Assembly (NCBI GenBank): GCA_026874595.1
Contig: CM049313.1
Location: 78,798,659 to 78,862,658 of the forward strand
DNA from: Sipunculus nudus
Lineage: Eukaryota; Annelida; Sipuncula; Golfingiida; Sipunculidae
Direction: 5' to 3'
DNA length: 64,000 nt
The notes beneath the pieces are model-generated. The model did not search any database. It was not told the DNA's origin and saw only the letters and a program-made list of their open reading frames with translations. This document shows positions 25,775-37,907 of the stretch, piece by piece (positions within the stretch are counted from its first letter, which is position 1; each line of letters opens with the position of its first letter). Both the position numbers and the translations under genes were made by a program.

Positions 25775-28700
25775 TGGTTAAAGTAACTCCACGGACTAGG
25801 AGAGTTTCTGTATCAGTATCACATGAAGCATTCATTATGATCTTTGGTTAAAGTAACACCACTCACTAGGAGAGTTTCTGTATCAGTACCACATGAAGCA
25901 TTCATTATGATCTGTGGTTAAAGTAACTACACTGACTAGGAGAGTTTCTGTATCAGTACCACATGAAGCATTCATTATGATCTGTGGTTAAAGTCACACC
26001 ACTAACTTGGAGAGTTTCTGTATCAGTATCACATGAAGCATTCATTATGATCTGTGGTTATAGTAACTCCACTGACTAGGAGAGTTTCTGTATCAGTATC
26101 ACATGAAGCATTCATTATGATCTGTGGTTATAGTTACTCCACTGACGAGGAGTTTCTGTATCAGTATCACATGAAGCATTCATTATGATCTGTGGTTATA
26201 ATAACTCCACTGACTTGGAGTTTCTGTATCAGTATCACAAGAAGCTTTTATTATGATCTGTGGTTATAATAACTCCACTAACTCAGAGTTTCTGTATCAG
26301 TATCACATGAAGCTTTCCTTATGATCTGTGGTTATAGTAACTCCACTGACTAGGAGAGTTTCTGTATCAGTACCACATGAAGCATTCATTATGATTTGTG
26401 GTTATAGAAACTCCACTAACTCAGAGTTTCTGTATCAGTATCACATGAAGCTTTCCTTATGATCTGTGGTTATAGTAACTGCACTGACTAGGAGAGTTTC
26501 TGTATCAGTACCACATGAAGCATTCATTATGATCTGTGGTTATAGTAACTCCACTGACTAGGAGAGTTTCTGTATCAGTATCACATGAAGCATTCATTAT
26601 GATTTGTGGTTATAGAAACTCCACTAACTCAGAGTTTCTGTATCAGTATCACATGAAGCTTTCCTTATGATCTGTGGTTATAGTAACTCCACTGACTAGG
26701 AGAGTTTCTGTATCAGTACCACATGAAGCATTCATTATGATTTGTGGTTATAGAAACTCCACTAACTCAGAGTTTCTGTATCAGTATCACATGAAGCTTT
26801 CCTTATGATCTGTGGTTATAGTAACTCCACTGACTAGGAGAGTTTCTGTATCAGTACCACATGAAGCATTCATTATGATTTGTGGTTATAGAAACTCCAC
26901 TAACTCAGAGTTTCTGTATCAGTATCACATGAAGCTTTCCTTATGATCTGTGGTTATAGTAACTGCAATGACTAGGAGAGTTTCTGTATCAGTACCACAT
27001 GAAGCATTCATTATGATCTGTGGTTAAAGTAACACCACTAACTTGGAGGGTTTCTGTATCAGTACCACATGAAGCATTCATTATGATCTGTGGTTAAAGT
27101 AACTCCACTGACAAGGAGAGTTTCTGTATCAGTACCACATGAAGCATTCATTATAATCTGTGTTTATAATAACTCCACTAACTCAGAGTTTCTGTATTAG
27201 TATCACAAGAAGCTTTCATTATGATCTGTGGTTATAGTAACTCCACTGACTAGGAGAGTTTCTGTATCAGTACCACATGAAGCAATCATTTTGATCTGTG
27301 GTTGAAGTAACACCACTAACTTGAAGAGTTTCTGTATCAGTATCACATGAAGCATTCATTATGATCTGTGGTTATAGCAACTCCACTGACTAGGAGAGTT
27401 TCTGTATCAGTATCACATGAAGCATTCATTATGATCTGCTTAAAGTAACTCCACTCACTTGGAGAGTTTCTGTATTAGTACCACATGAAGCATTCATTAT
27501 GATCTGTGGTTATAGTAACTCCACTGACTAGGAGAGTTTCTGAATCAGTACCACATGAAACATTCATTATGATCTGTGGTTAAAGAAACACCACTAACTA
27601 GGAGAGTTTCTGTATCAGTACCACATGAAGCATTCATTAAGATCTGTGGTTAAAGTAACACCACTAACTAGGAGAGTTTCTGTATCAGTACCACATGAAG
27701 CATTCATTATGATCTGTGGTTATAGTATCTCCACTGACTAGGAGTTTCTGTATCAGTATCACATGAAGCATTCATTGTGACCTGTTTAAAGTAACTCTAC
27801 TGAATAGTAGTTTCTGTATCAGTATCACATGAAGCATTCATTATGATCTGTGTATATAATAACTCCACTAACTCAGAGTTTCTGTAACAGTATCACATGA
27901 AGCTTTCATTATGATCGGTGGTTATAGTAACTCCACTGACTAGGAGAGTTTCTGTATCAGTACCACATGAAGCATTCATTATGATCTGTGGTTAAAGTAA
28001 CACCACTAACATGGAGAGTTTCTGTATCAGTATCACATGAAGCATTCATTATGATCTGTGGTTATAGTAACTCCACTGACTAGGAGAGTTTCTGTATCAG
28101 TATCACATGAAGCATTCATATGATGATCTGTGGTTATAGATACTCCACTGAAGAGGAGTTTCTGTATCAGTATCACATGAAGCATTCATTATGATCTGTG
28201 GTTATAGTAACTCCACTGACTAGGAGTTTCTGTATCAGTATCACATGAAGCTTTCATTATGATCTGTGTTTATAATAACTCCACTAACTCAGAGTTTCTG
28301 TATTAGTATCACAAGAAGCTTTCATTATGATCTGTGGTTATAGTAACTCCACTGACTAGGAGAGTTTCTGTATCAGTACCACATGAAGCAATCATTTTGA
28401 TCTGTGGTTGAAGTAACACCACTAACTTGAAGAGTTTCTGTATCAGTATCACATGAAGCATTCATTATGATCTGTGGTTATAGCAACTCCACTGACTAGG
28501 AGAGTTTCTGTATCAGTATCACATGAAGCATTCATTATGATCTGCTTAAAGTAACTCCACTCACTTGGAGAGTTTCTGTATTAGTACCACATGAAGCATT
28601 CATTATGATCTGTGGTTATAGTAACTCCACTGACTAGGAGAGTTTCTGAATCAGTACCACATGAAACATTCATTATGATCTGTGGTTAAAGAAACACCAC

Positions 28701-31498
28701 TAACTAGGAGAGTTTCTGTATCAGTACCACATGAAGCATTCATTAAGATCTGTGGTTAAAGTAACACCACTAACTAGGAGAGTTTCTGTATCAGTACCAC
28801 ATGAAGCATTCATTATGATCTGTGGTTATAGTATCTCCACTGACTAGGAGTTTCTGTATCAGTATCACATGAAGCATTCATTGTGACCTGTTTAAAGTAA
28901 CTCTACTGAATAGTAGTTTCTGTATCAGTATCACATGAAGCATTCATTATGATCTGTGTATATAATAACTCCACTAACTCAGAGTTTCTGTAACAGTATC
29001 ACATGAAGCTTTCATTATGATCGGTGGTTATAGTAACTCCACTGACTAGGAGAGTTTCTGTATCAGTACCACATGAAGCATTCATTATGATCTGTGGTTA
29101 AAGTAACACCACTAACATGGAGAGTTTCTGTATCAGTATCACATGAAGCATTCATTATGATCTGTGGTTATAGTAACTCCACTGACTAGGAGAGTTTCTG
29201 TATCAGTATCACATGAAGCATTCATATGATGATCTGTGGTTATAGATACTCCACTGAAGAGGAGTTTCTGTATCAGTATCACATGAAGCATTCATTATGA
29301 TCTGTTTAAAGTAACTCCACTGACTAGGAGTTTCTGTATCAGTATCACATGAAGCTTTCATTATGATCTGTGGTTATAATAACTCCACTGACTTGGAGTT
29401 TCTGTATCAGTATCACATGAAGCTTTCATTATGATCTGTGGTTATAATAACTCCACTGACTTGGAGTTTCTGAATCAGTACCACATGAAGAATTCATTAT
29501 GATCTGTGGTGAAAGTAACAGCACTAACTTGGAGAGTTTCTGTATCAGTATCACATGAAGCATTCATAATGATCTGTGGTTATAGTAACTCCACTGACTA
29601 GGAGAGTTTCTGTATCAGTATCACATGAAGCATTCATTATGATCTGTTAAAAGTAACTCCACTGACTAGGAGAGTTTCTGTATCAGTATCACATGAAGCA
29701 TTCATTATGATCTGTGGTTAAAGTAACAGCACTAACTTGGAGAGTTTCTGTATCAGTATCACATGAAGCATTCATAATGATCTGTGGTTATAGTACCTCC
29801 ACTGACTAGGAGAGTTTCTGTATCAGTACCACATGAAGCATTCATTATGATCTGTGGTAAAAGTAACAGCACTAACTTGGAGAGTTTCTGTATCAGTATC
29901 ACATGAAGCATTCATAATGATCTGTGGTTATAGTAACTCCACTGACTAGGAGAGTTTCTGTATCAGTATCACATGAAGCATTCATTATGATCTGTTAAAA
30001 GTAACTCCACTGACTAGGAGAGTTTTTGTATCAGTATCACATGAAGCATTCATTATGATCTGTTTAAAGTAACACCACTGACCAGGAGAGTTTCTGTATC
30101 AGTATCACATGAAGCATTCATTATGATCTGCTTAAAGTAACTCCACTAACTTGGAGAGTTTCTGTATCAGTACCACATGAAGCATTCATTATGATCTGTG
30201 GTTATAGTAACTCCACTGACTAGGAGAGTTTCTGAATCAGTACCACATGAAACATTCATTATGATCTGTGGTTAAAGTAACACCACTAACTAGGAGAGTT
30301 TCTGTATCAGTACCACATGAAGCATTCATTAAGATCTGTGGTTAAAGTAACACCACTGACTAGGAGAGTTTCTGTATCAGTACCACATGAAGCATTCATT
30401 ATGATCTGTGGTTATAGTAACTCCACTGACTAGGAGTTTCTGTATCAGTATCACATGAAGCATTCATTATGACCTGTTTAAAGTAACTCTACTGAATAGT
30501 AGTTTCTGTATCAGTATCACATGAAGCATTCATTATGATCTGTGTATATAATAACTCCACTAACTCAGAGTTTCTGTAACAGTATCACATGAAGCTTTCA
30601 TTATGATCGGTGGTTATAGTAACTCCACTGACTAGGAGAGTTTCTGTATCAGTACCACATGAAGCATTCATTATGATCTGTGGTTAAAGTAACACCACTA
30701 ACTTGGAGAGTTTCTGTATCAGTATCACATGAATGATCTGTGGTTATAGTAACTCCACTGACTAGGAGAGTTTCTGTATCAGTATCACATGAAGCATTCA
30801 TATGATGATCTGTGGTTATAGTAACTCCACTGACTAGGAGAGTTTCTGTATCAGTATCACATGAAGCATTCATATGATGATCTGTGGTTACAGATACTCC
30901 ACTGAAGAGGAGTTTCTGTATCAGTATCACATGAAGCATTCATTATGATCTGTTTAAAGTAACTCCACTGACTAGGAGTTTCTGTATCAGTATCACATGA
31001 AGCTTTCATTATGATCTGTGGTTATAGTAACTCCACTAACTCAGTTTCTGTATCAGTATCACATGAAGCTTTCATTATGATTTGTGGTTATAGAAACTCC
31101 ACTAACTCAGAGTTTCTGTATCAGTATCACATGAAGCTTTCATTATGATCTGTGGTTATAGTAACTCCACTGACTAGGAGAGTTTCTGTATCAGTATCAC
31201 ATGAAGCATTCATTATGATCTGTGGTTATAGTAACTCCACTGACTAGGAGAGTTTCTGTATCAGTATCACATGAAGCATTCATTATGATCTGTGGTTAAA
31301 GTATATCCACTGACTAGGAGAGTTTCTGGATCAGTACAACATGAAGCATTCATTATGATCTGTTTAAAGTAACTCCACTGACTAGGAGAGTTTCTGTATC
31401 AGTATCACATGAAGCATTCATTATGATCTGTGGTTATAGTCACTCTACTGACTAGAAGAGTTTCTGTATCAGTACCGCATGAAGCATTCATTATGATC

Positions 31499-31887
31499 TC
31501 ATTGATTAATACCTGGACTACAACTGAGTATATTTGTATCAGCATCAGGTGGACATTTGTATTTTATCTCACTGGTTTAAACCTTGACTGAGGCAGGGAG
31601 TACATCAATCTAAATCATATGTTACATCAGTCATTAATTTAGAACCTAAAACAGATATGTCTTTGATGAATCCCTGATCTTGAATATAAATATATAACAT
31701 GTATAGTTTTTGATGTTTTGTTTTTGTTTTAATTTCTATGTAAAAATACTATAAACTTAGAAAAAAGAAAGCACCTGTGGGTTATTGTGAAGTTGATTCC
31801 TGGACTGTCTCAGCATGTAATATTAAGTTGAGTCCTTACTGTCTTTGCATGTAATATTCAGCTAATACGAATAAAGAATAGACTTAC
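31499..31887. other. Exchanger intron between donor and minisatellite
   Basis: AT-rich intronic sequence with the GTAAGT donor at its upper edge. Confidence 0.7.
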
Positions 31888-32610
31888 CACTTGGCTTTCT
31901 GTGTTGACAGTAGAGGTCTTACAGCACTTGCACCACCAGCTGTTGTCCTGGCAGTACGCCGTCAGCACCATGATAGGGAAGAATGCCAAGGTTAACCAGG
32001 CCTCCCACGGTTCAACCACTCCCGGCGTTATAAACTGTACAGTTATCAACATCCATAAATATGCAAATATTGACCAGAAGGAGGTCAAAGCAAACACACC
32101 CAGTTCCCGTATTCTTTTAGTTCCTGGTGAAGGTACACTGATGATACAAACAGCAGTGATAATTAACAGGTTAAATGCAGCACTGCCAATGATAGTAAAA
32201 GTTCCTAAGCCATCCTGACTGGCAGGAACACCCAAATTAAAAACAGTTTCACCTACAGCCAATAAAATTTCAGGTGCACTGCTCCCAAGAGCCATCAGAG
32301 TCAAATTAGCAACTGTTTCGTTCCAAATCAACACTTCCCTCTTTACCCTCTCCTGCTTTTCCTCGTCCCATTTTACTACTGTTCGTTTTTTACTTGTGAT
32401 CACTTCTATGCTTCCCATGAACACATCACTAGCTATTGCAATGCCTACAAACAAGTATAAAAGAGCTAATATGTAGAGGAAACCACGTAGTCCGGAGTTC
32501 CATAAGTTTTCAGCTGGGAGCAGAAGGAAGCTGCTACAGGCCTCCTGACCGGCAGGGACCACCTCCACCACCCAGCCATTGGAGAAGTTTGTGTACACGA
32601 TCTGGCTCAT
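31888..32610 (-). CDS. SLC8A: Na+/Ca2+ exchanger (SLC8/NCX family), first coding exon
   Basis: Encodes the N-terminal 241 residues of a plasma-membrane sodium/calcium exchanger, which extrudes Ca2+ against Na+ entry. Residues about 41-62 form a first membrane helix followed by SSIEV-like GSIEVITS (66-73). The alpha-1 repeat follows, with [16 protein letters not shown] (102-117) and GSAAFN (142-147), the conserved ion-coordinating region of this family. Further hydrophobic helices lie near 148-160, 170-192 and 201-219, with WSIFAY at 179-184. A CKCCK cluster (227-231) opens the cytoplasmic side. The exon starts after a good acceptor (TTTCAG, exon base 32,648). An in-frame TGA between acceptor and ATG makes this ATG the likely start, with purine at -3. 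The donor AAGTG|GTAAGT ends the exon at 31,888 in phase 0; frame continuing past it is intronic. There is no cleavable signal peptide, unlike vertebrate NCX1. Family is confident; the paralogue cannot be assigned. Confidence 0.93.
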
Positions 32611-32648
32611 TTCCCTGCCTTCTAACTCTCACTTCTTTGATGATTTAC
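32611..32648 (-). other. 5' UTR part of the exchanger exon and its splice acceptor
   Basis: Read on the minus strand, a pyrimidine-rich stretch ending TTTCAG precedes 38 untranslated bases that carry an in-frame TGA before the ATG at 32,610. This indicates at least one untranslated exon further upstream (higher coordinates) for the exchanger gene. Confidence 0.7.
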
Positions 32649-33308
32649 CTGAAATGATAGAAAAAATATGTTTCATGCAAATCTCATGAATTCCAAAGTG
32701 AATTAAAAAATTTCTATACTGTTGGTTAATTATCCAAGGACTTTCACCCCTTTACTCTTTAGGGGCTCACAGAAGCTCACTTAAAATTGGCACCTAGATC
32801 CCCCTCATATTGTTAGATTCTCAGAGTTCAAACACACTCCATATTTATGTTCACCTCTAAAGATTCCCATTAACCTGAAGCAAACCATCCCTGTTGAAAC
32901 TCTGAACAAATTTGGTAAAGATTAAATGTAATCTGAGCAAGATATTGATTCTAATGTAAATGTAAACTGTAAAGAACTGAAATCTAAAATGCATATAAAC
33001 AGATAAGGGTTAATCCAGATTCAGGGACAAGTTCACAAAATGGCATGAAAACCTGCCACACTCACATAGACTGTGACAAAGGATACATAATATATGGTTC
33101 TGAATATTATTTTACTTCCTGTATTTCTTTACTTTATCATAAACTGAATTCAAAGTAATGTAGTTTTCATTGAAACTGGATGACTGATATCAAACTACAT
33201 TCAGTTTGTTAGATTCTAAATCTTTTTTAATAAATACAAAAAAATGTAACAATATGTCACAAAGAAATACTCTATTATGGATTGTGATATATTTTTTCTC
33301 TTAAACAA
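32649..33308. other. Upstream intron of the exchanger, proximal part
   Basis: AT-rich, with the acceptor tract at 32,649-32,670 on the minus strand. No other signal. Confidence 0.5.
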
Positions 33309-35329
33309 GGGACCAATGGGTCACGGCGCTCAGCTTAAGTTTGAAATTTTTGCAAATGCTAAATATTCTATTTTAATGTTTTTCATTTATATAAGCATAT
33401 GAGAAGCTAAGAGGAAAGAGGCCCTCCTACTTGGTTATAATAAATTTCTAAATATATGATTGCAACTAATACTCTAACAAGACTGTCATGAAGAAAAACA
33501 GTAAAAGTTTTGAGATACTGTGATGCATATGAAAAATTTACAGATGGACAGGCCAGTGGACAGAATGGACTTTATTTCATTTCATGGGAATAATGCATTT
33601 AAGTTTATATATAAGCCTATTATTTAAGCATATCCACTTTTTCCATTAAAATAGTTTTTATCTGATTAATTTTTTTTTATTTACGAGTTTTATAAATTTG
33701 TATTAAAAACACTGAAAATATAAGTTGAAATATTAGAATTCTAAGTTGCAATCATTATATATCCAGAGTGTAGCTCATATTGGGTCATATTATGTGCAGG
33801 GCAGAGGGGAAGCCTGCCAGTAGTGGCCAAGCTGAGCCAAGGCAAGCTGCCTGGGGTGGGTTACATAATGCAAGTGAAGGCTGTACTACTAGGTGGGCTG
33901 GATGTAAACAACACTTGACATGGTGTATGAAAACTTGAATAAAAGCTACTCTTTTCAATCAATTCCTTTGAAATTTCAGATTTTCAAAGATTAAAACCTC
34001 ATGTATATATGCTGTGAAAATTAAATCAACAGTGCTTACAGGGAAAAAATGTGCCATAGCCAAAGTTGGAAAAAATTTAAGGTATTGATTTTTTATTTAT
34101 GCTAATAACTTGAAAAATTTGCAAAATTCAGTTCTAATTTTGGGTAAACTAAATTGAATCTTGATTAAATAAAGTTATATTCCGGAAAAAAAGTCTCCAG
34201 CTTCAGCAATTCTCATTTTAGGTGAGTAAATATATTTCTTTATTTTTTAAAAAGTGCATTATGTTTGGGCCCATAACTTAAAAAAATATGCAATACTGAC
34301 ATCATTTCTGGCATGTGCATAGCAAATGTATAGAAAATATATATATTATATATGATCAAAGTCAGATCAGTGGTTTTGATATTAGGCAGTCTTAAAGTGT
34401 AACAATGGGTTTTTAATGGAAAAAAGGAAGTTTTTCATTAATATCTCAAAGGAATTAAGTCCTAGTGACCTTATTCTTGGCATGACAGGGGATTTTGGAG
34501 ACATCTAACTGTATGCAAAATTTAAGGAAATTAGAGCTGAAGCTCGGGAGCTGAGCTCTAGCAAACTGCATAACACTAGCTTGATGTAAACAATATGTGA
34601 CATGGTGCCAGAAAACTTGAATAAAATCTACAGTTTTTGATCAACTGGTTTCAAATTTTTGGTGTTTACAGTTGAAATGCTAATAAAAACATGCTTTGAA
34701 AATTAAATCCACAGCAGTTACAGGAAAAAACGTGCCATGGTCAAAGTTGGGCAAATATAAGGTACCAATTTTTTATTTTTGCTAATATTTTAAAAAATTT
34801 AAAAGATTTTGATCTAATTTTGGGTATACAATTTAATTTTGATTAATAAAAGTAATATAACTGGGAAAAAAGTGTGCTTAGCTTTAACAAGTTTTGTGTT
34901 AAGTGATCAAATTTCTTTCCTGATTATTTACAAAATGCATTTTGTTTGGGCCCATAACTTTTTTAAAATATATAATACAGATCTAATTTCTGGCATGTAC
35001 ATAGGAACTATATAGAGGATTATTTATGGTAAATATGAGGAAAAACAGATGAGTGGTTTTGATATTAGGCAGTCCTGAAGTGTGAAAATAGGTTTTTAAT
35101 TAAAAATTGAGGTTTTTCCTTAATTTCTCAAAGGAACAAAGTCACAAAGACACAGTTTTCGGCTTGATAGGAGATCTCGGGGATATCTAACATTATGCAG
35201 AATTTTGGATTCCCATGTCTTATGGTTTCAAAACGTGCCACATCTACGGAAGGACGGTTAGACGGACGGACGATAGACAATGGACCACGACTATAGCTCA
35301 GATGACTTGTAGTCAGCTGAGCTAAAAAA
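33309..35329. mobile_element. Hairpin-terminated element, long copy
   Basis: Starts GGGACCAATGGGTCACGG, GCGCTCAGCTT and ends TAGCTCAGATGACTTGT, AGTCAGCTGAGCTA (hairpin 35,294-35,324), then AAAAA. The middle holds two diverged tandem copies of a 0.7-kb body (about 33,890-34,560 and 34,590-35,230), each with GTGCCATRG(C/T)CAAAGTTGG and GATATTAGGCAGTC. No protein is encoded. Confidence 0.7.
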
Positions 35330-35874
35330 CTGGTTACAACATATATATGACAGCAATCGTATCATTTTCTCAGCTGTGGATTTTCTGCTATTGAAAATTA
35401 CAGTAATGGTATCACAAACCTCTCCCTAGCCCCATGTTAGGGCACAATGTCATGCTGCTCACCCAAATGAGTATCAAGACTGATAAATTACTTTTGTTCA
35501 CTTATAAATGAGTAAAGCTGGTATTTAATTATGCATGTATATATTTAATATTACACATGTAATTTTCATATTCAGAACAGAAAATTATCTCAGTTAAGTG
35601 GAAAATTTTGATATTAAGTCAAGTAGATGTCTCAGAACTAGCACATATTCTAAACTGTGATTAATTATGGTAGTTGGTTTAGGTGAAGTTCAAATGTGAT
35701 CTTGTGTGCTTGAAGAATAGATGAAACCAAAGAAGCACATTACATTTGTTTGTTAGCTTTTTCCTCACTAAAATATTTTAAATGATGTTGTTCATTATGT
35801 GTTTTGTGCCCTTCAAAATGGTGTATCTGGAATAAATGTTTACTGTATTATCTGATTTAAGATTATAAAAATCA
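35330..35874. other. Gene-free spacer
   Basis: AT-rich; nothing supportable. Confidence 0.4.
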
Positions 35875-36175
35875 AGCTAGCCTAAGATTAGATTAGGATT
35901 CAGATCTGGTTAGGCCAAGTTTAAAATCAGTCCACCACAGGATTGTAATCTTGACTGGCCCAGATTAAAATTTTGATCTGGGGCCGGCCCAGTTTAAAAT
36001 CAGTCCACCACAGGATTTTAATTTGGACCGGCCCAGATCAAAATTTTAATCTGGGCTGGCCCAGTTTAAAAATGGTCTGGCCCAGATTAGAATTTTGATC
36101 TGGGCCGGTCCAAATTAAAATTTTGATCTGGGCTGGTCCAGTTTTAAATTGGGCTAGATTCTAATCTGGGCCTTG
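35875..36175. repeat. CCGGCC palindrome cluster
   Basis: Alternating direct and inverted copies of GATCTGGGCCGGCCCAG and TTTAAAAT. CCCAGAT(C)AAAATTTT(A)ATCTGGG is nearly self-complementary. The whole 300 bp can fold into serial hairpins. Confidence 0.85.
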
Positions 36176-36866
36176 ACATATATATAGTTACATCACCTGC
36201 ATTATTTTTTCTGCCTAATTACCATCAAAATTCACAATAAAGAAAGGGTTCATCTGAATGAAACACTTTATTCAGATTTTATAATTATTAAAAATTAAAT
36301 ATTTGATTACAATTATGGAAAAAGAATGATAGACTTGTGTAAAAATAAAGACATTGTAGTAGGCACCACCAATATATATGAACCTGATAAGACATGCGCT
36401 AACTGCATGATAAACAAAAGCAAACCATGCAGCAATTACTGAAAAATCAAGGGCCCTTTGTGTGAATCTTTACTCTAAATTAGCCAAATATACTTTATAA
36501 TTTATAGTGAAATCTGTGTTTGTCATTTTGTAAAGATTTAAAATATAACAAGAATACATGTATGAATGCATTTACCTAGTTTTATGATTCCATGGAAACA
36601 ATATTTTCAGCAACCTTATCACTAACAAAGATCCAACTTTCATGTATCTAGATATTTCAGTTTTTGCTTGCACAATATTGGTCTCTGTAACATAATTTAG
36701 GGTTTCAAGGAAGACCTTGGTCAAACCTATCTGAATGTCAAGCAAGGACTAAGTGGCAGTTTAAATTTAGTAAGCCATTAATAAACAGACAGAAAGTCAA
36801 AGGACAAAGACACTTCTTTTGAGCCCAGCTATGAATCAAATATATACTTCCTTGATGTACAAACTA
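36176..36866. other. Gene-free spacer
   Basis: AT-rich; no repeat or gene recognised. Confidence 0.4.
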
Positions 36867-37673
36867 GGGACCCATGGGTCTCAATGCTCAGCTGAAATTG
36901 TCTATCAGGATATGATAATAAGCTTTTTCAAAATATGGGTCCTGTGAACAATTTGAAGCCAACCTGTCTACCCAAACTGGAGTTATCATCCAGAAACTAA
37001 TTTGTAAATGGATGGGCCATGTGACCTTTGACCTAATGACCCCTAAATCAAAAGGAACCTTCCCCTATATGCAGGGGCACCATGTGGAAGATGGAAGGTT
37101 TGAAATGAAAAGTTTGGCATTAAATGCATCAACAATCATTCTAAAGAAGTGGGCTCTGTGACCTGGACCTTGGATCTGATTTTCCCAGGAATCAACAGAG
37201 TTCTTACTTCAGTGGTGGGCCATACATAAGTCAGGTTTGAAACCAATTTTCAGCCAAACTGCTGTTATCATTTGGATACTAATATATGGAATTGTGTAAA
37301 AGCCCCTGTGACCTTGATCTTTGAACTTGTGACAAAAAATTCCACGAGTTTCTTCCACTGTTGGCAGGTGAGCAATATCTGGAAAATGGAAGGTTTGGGA
37401 TGAAAAGTTTAATGGCTTAAAATGCATCCACAATCTTTCTAAATAAGCGAGTCCTATGACCTTGACCTTTGACCTTATTACCCCAAAATCAATACGGTTA
37501 TTGCATTCAAGACTGGCCATATATAAGTCAAGTTTGAAATCCATATGTCAAACCAAACTGGAGTTATCATCAGGAATTAAATTAAAAGGACATGCAGAAA
37601 GGCAAACAGATGAACCAATTGATAGACAGGGTTATAACTATAGGGTTTTGCTTATTCGAGCATGGCCTCAATA
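36867..37673. repeat. TGACCTTGACC element, copy 2, behind a GGGACCCATGGGTC start
   Basis: Begins GGGACCCATGGGTCTC, GCTCAGCTGAAA, continues with four TGACCTTGACC/TTTGACC units, and ends TTGCTTATTCGAGCATGGCC. This shows the GGGACCCATGGGTC start can precede more than one body. Confidence 0.75.
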
Positions 37674-37761
37674 AACACAAGGTTTCAGGACACAGGTGAA
37701 ACCACAGTTGTTAACCTGCTAGTTTCAATATAATTTGGTAGTCTCATAATAAAGGAAACAA

Positions 37762-37907
37762 GGGACCCATGGGTCACAGCGCTCAGCTGTCATATATGAT
37801 CACAAAATATGATTTGGAAGAGGAGGTAGGGAAAGGCTGGTTTTGTGAGGTAATATAAGCTTTATTATGAGTTGATGGTGTTTAACTTATTGTCAGCTGA
37901 GCTAAAA
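37762..37907. mobile_element. Hairpin-family element, minimal copy
   Basis: GGGACCCATGGGTCACA, GCGCTCAGCTG at the left and TCAGCTGAGCTAAAAA at the right, only 146 bp apart. The inner ends GCTCAGCTG and CAGCTGAGC are inverted repeats. Confidence 0.7.

Larger units (their letters stand above)
18144..31498. repeat. Giant 70-bp minisatellite (about 190 units) in the exchanger intron
   Basis: Tandem array of a 70-bp unit, with landmarks GACTAGGAGAGTTTCTGTAT, CAGTACCACATGAAGCATTC and ATTATGATCTGTGGTTA. Unit variants include ACTTGGAGAG, AACTCAGAG and the contracted GATCTGTTTAAAG. The array starts with diverged units near 18,144 and ends at 31,498, only about 390 bp from the exchanger exon donor. 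Units are mixed in a fixed order that recurs over kilobases, so much of the length arose by segmental duplication. Open frames of 96 codons within it are shadows of the repeat. It is non-coding as far as can be seen; copy number is estimated as length divided by unit size. Confidence 0.95.

Noticed and set aside
18144-31498. CRISPR-like array
   Set aside because: Units are contiguous 70-mers without unique spacers, in a eukaryotic intron.
31901-32657. Plus-strand frames of 105 and 73 codons
   Set aside because: Antisense shadows of the exchanger exon.
35294-35329. tRNA-like A box (TAGCTCAGCTGA) in the reverse complement of the terminal hairpin
   Set aside because: Close to the A-box consensus, but no B box lies at the proper distance, so a SINE head is not supported.
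33309-35329. Helitron assignment
   Set aside because: The 3' hairpin and CTAA are suggestive, but the hairpin overlaps the end, the 5' end is not TC, and no Rep/helicase is present.
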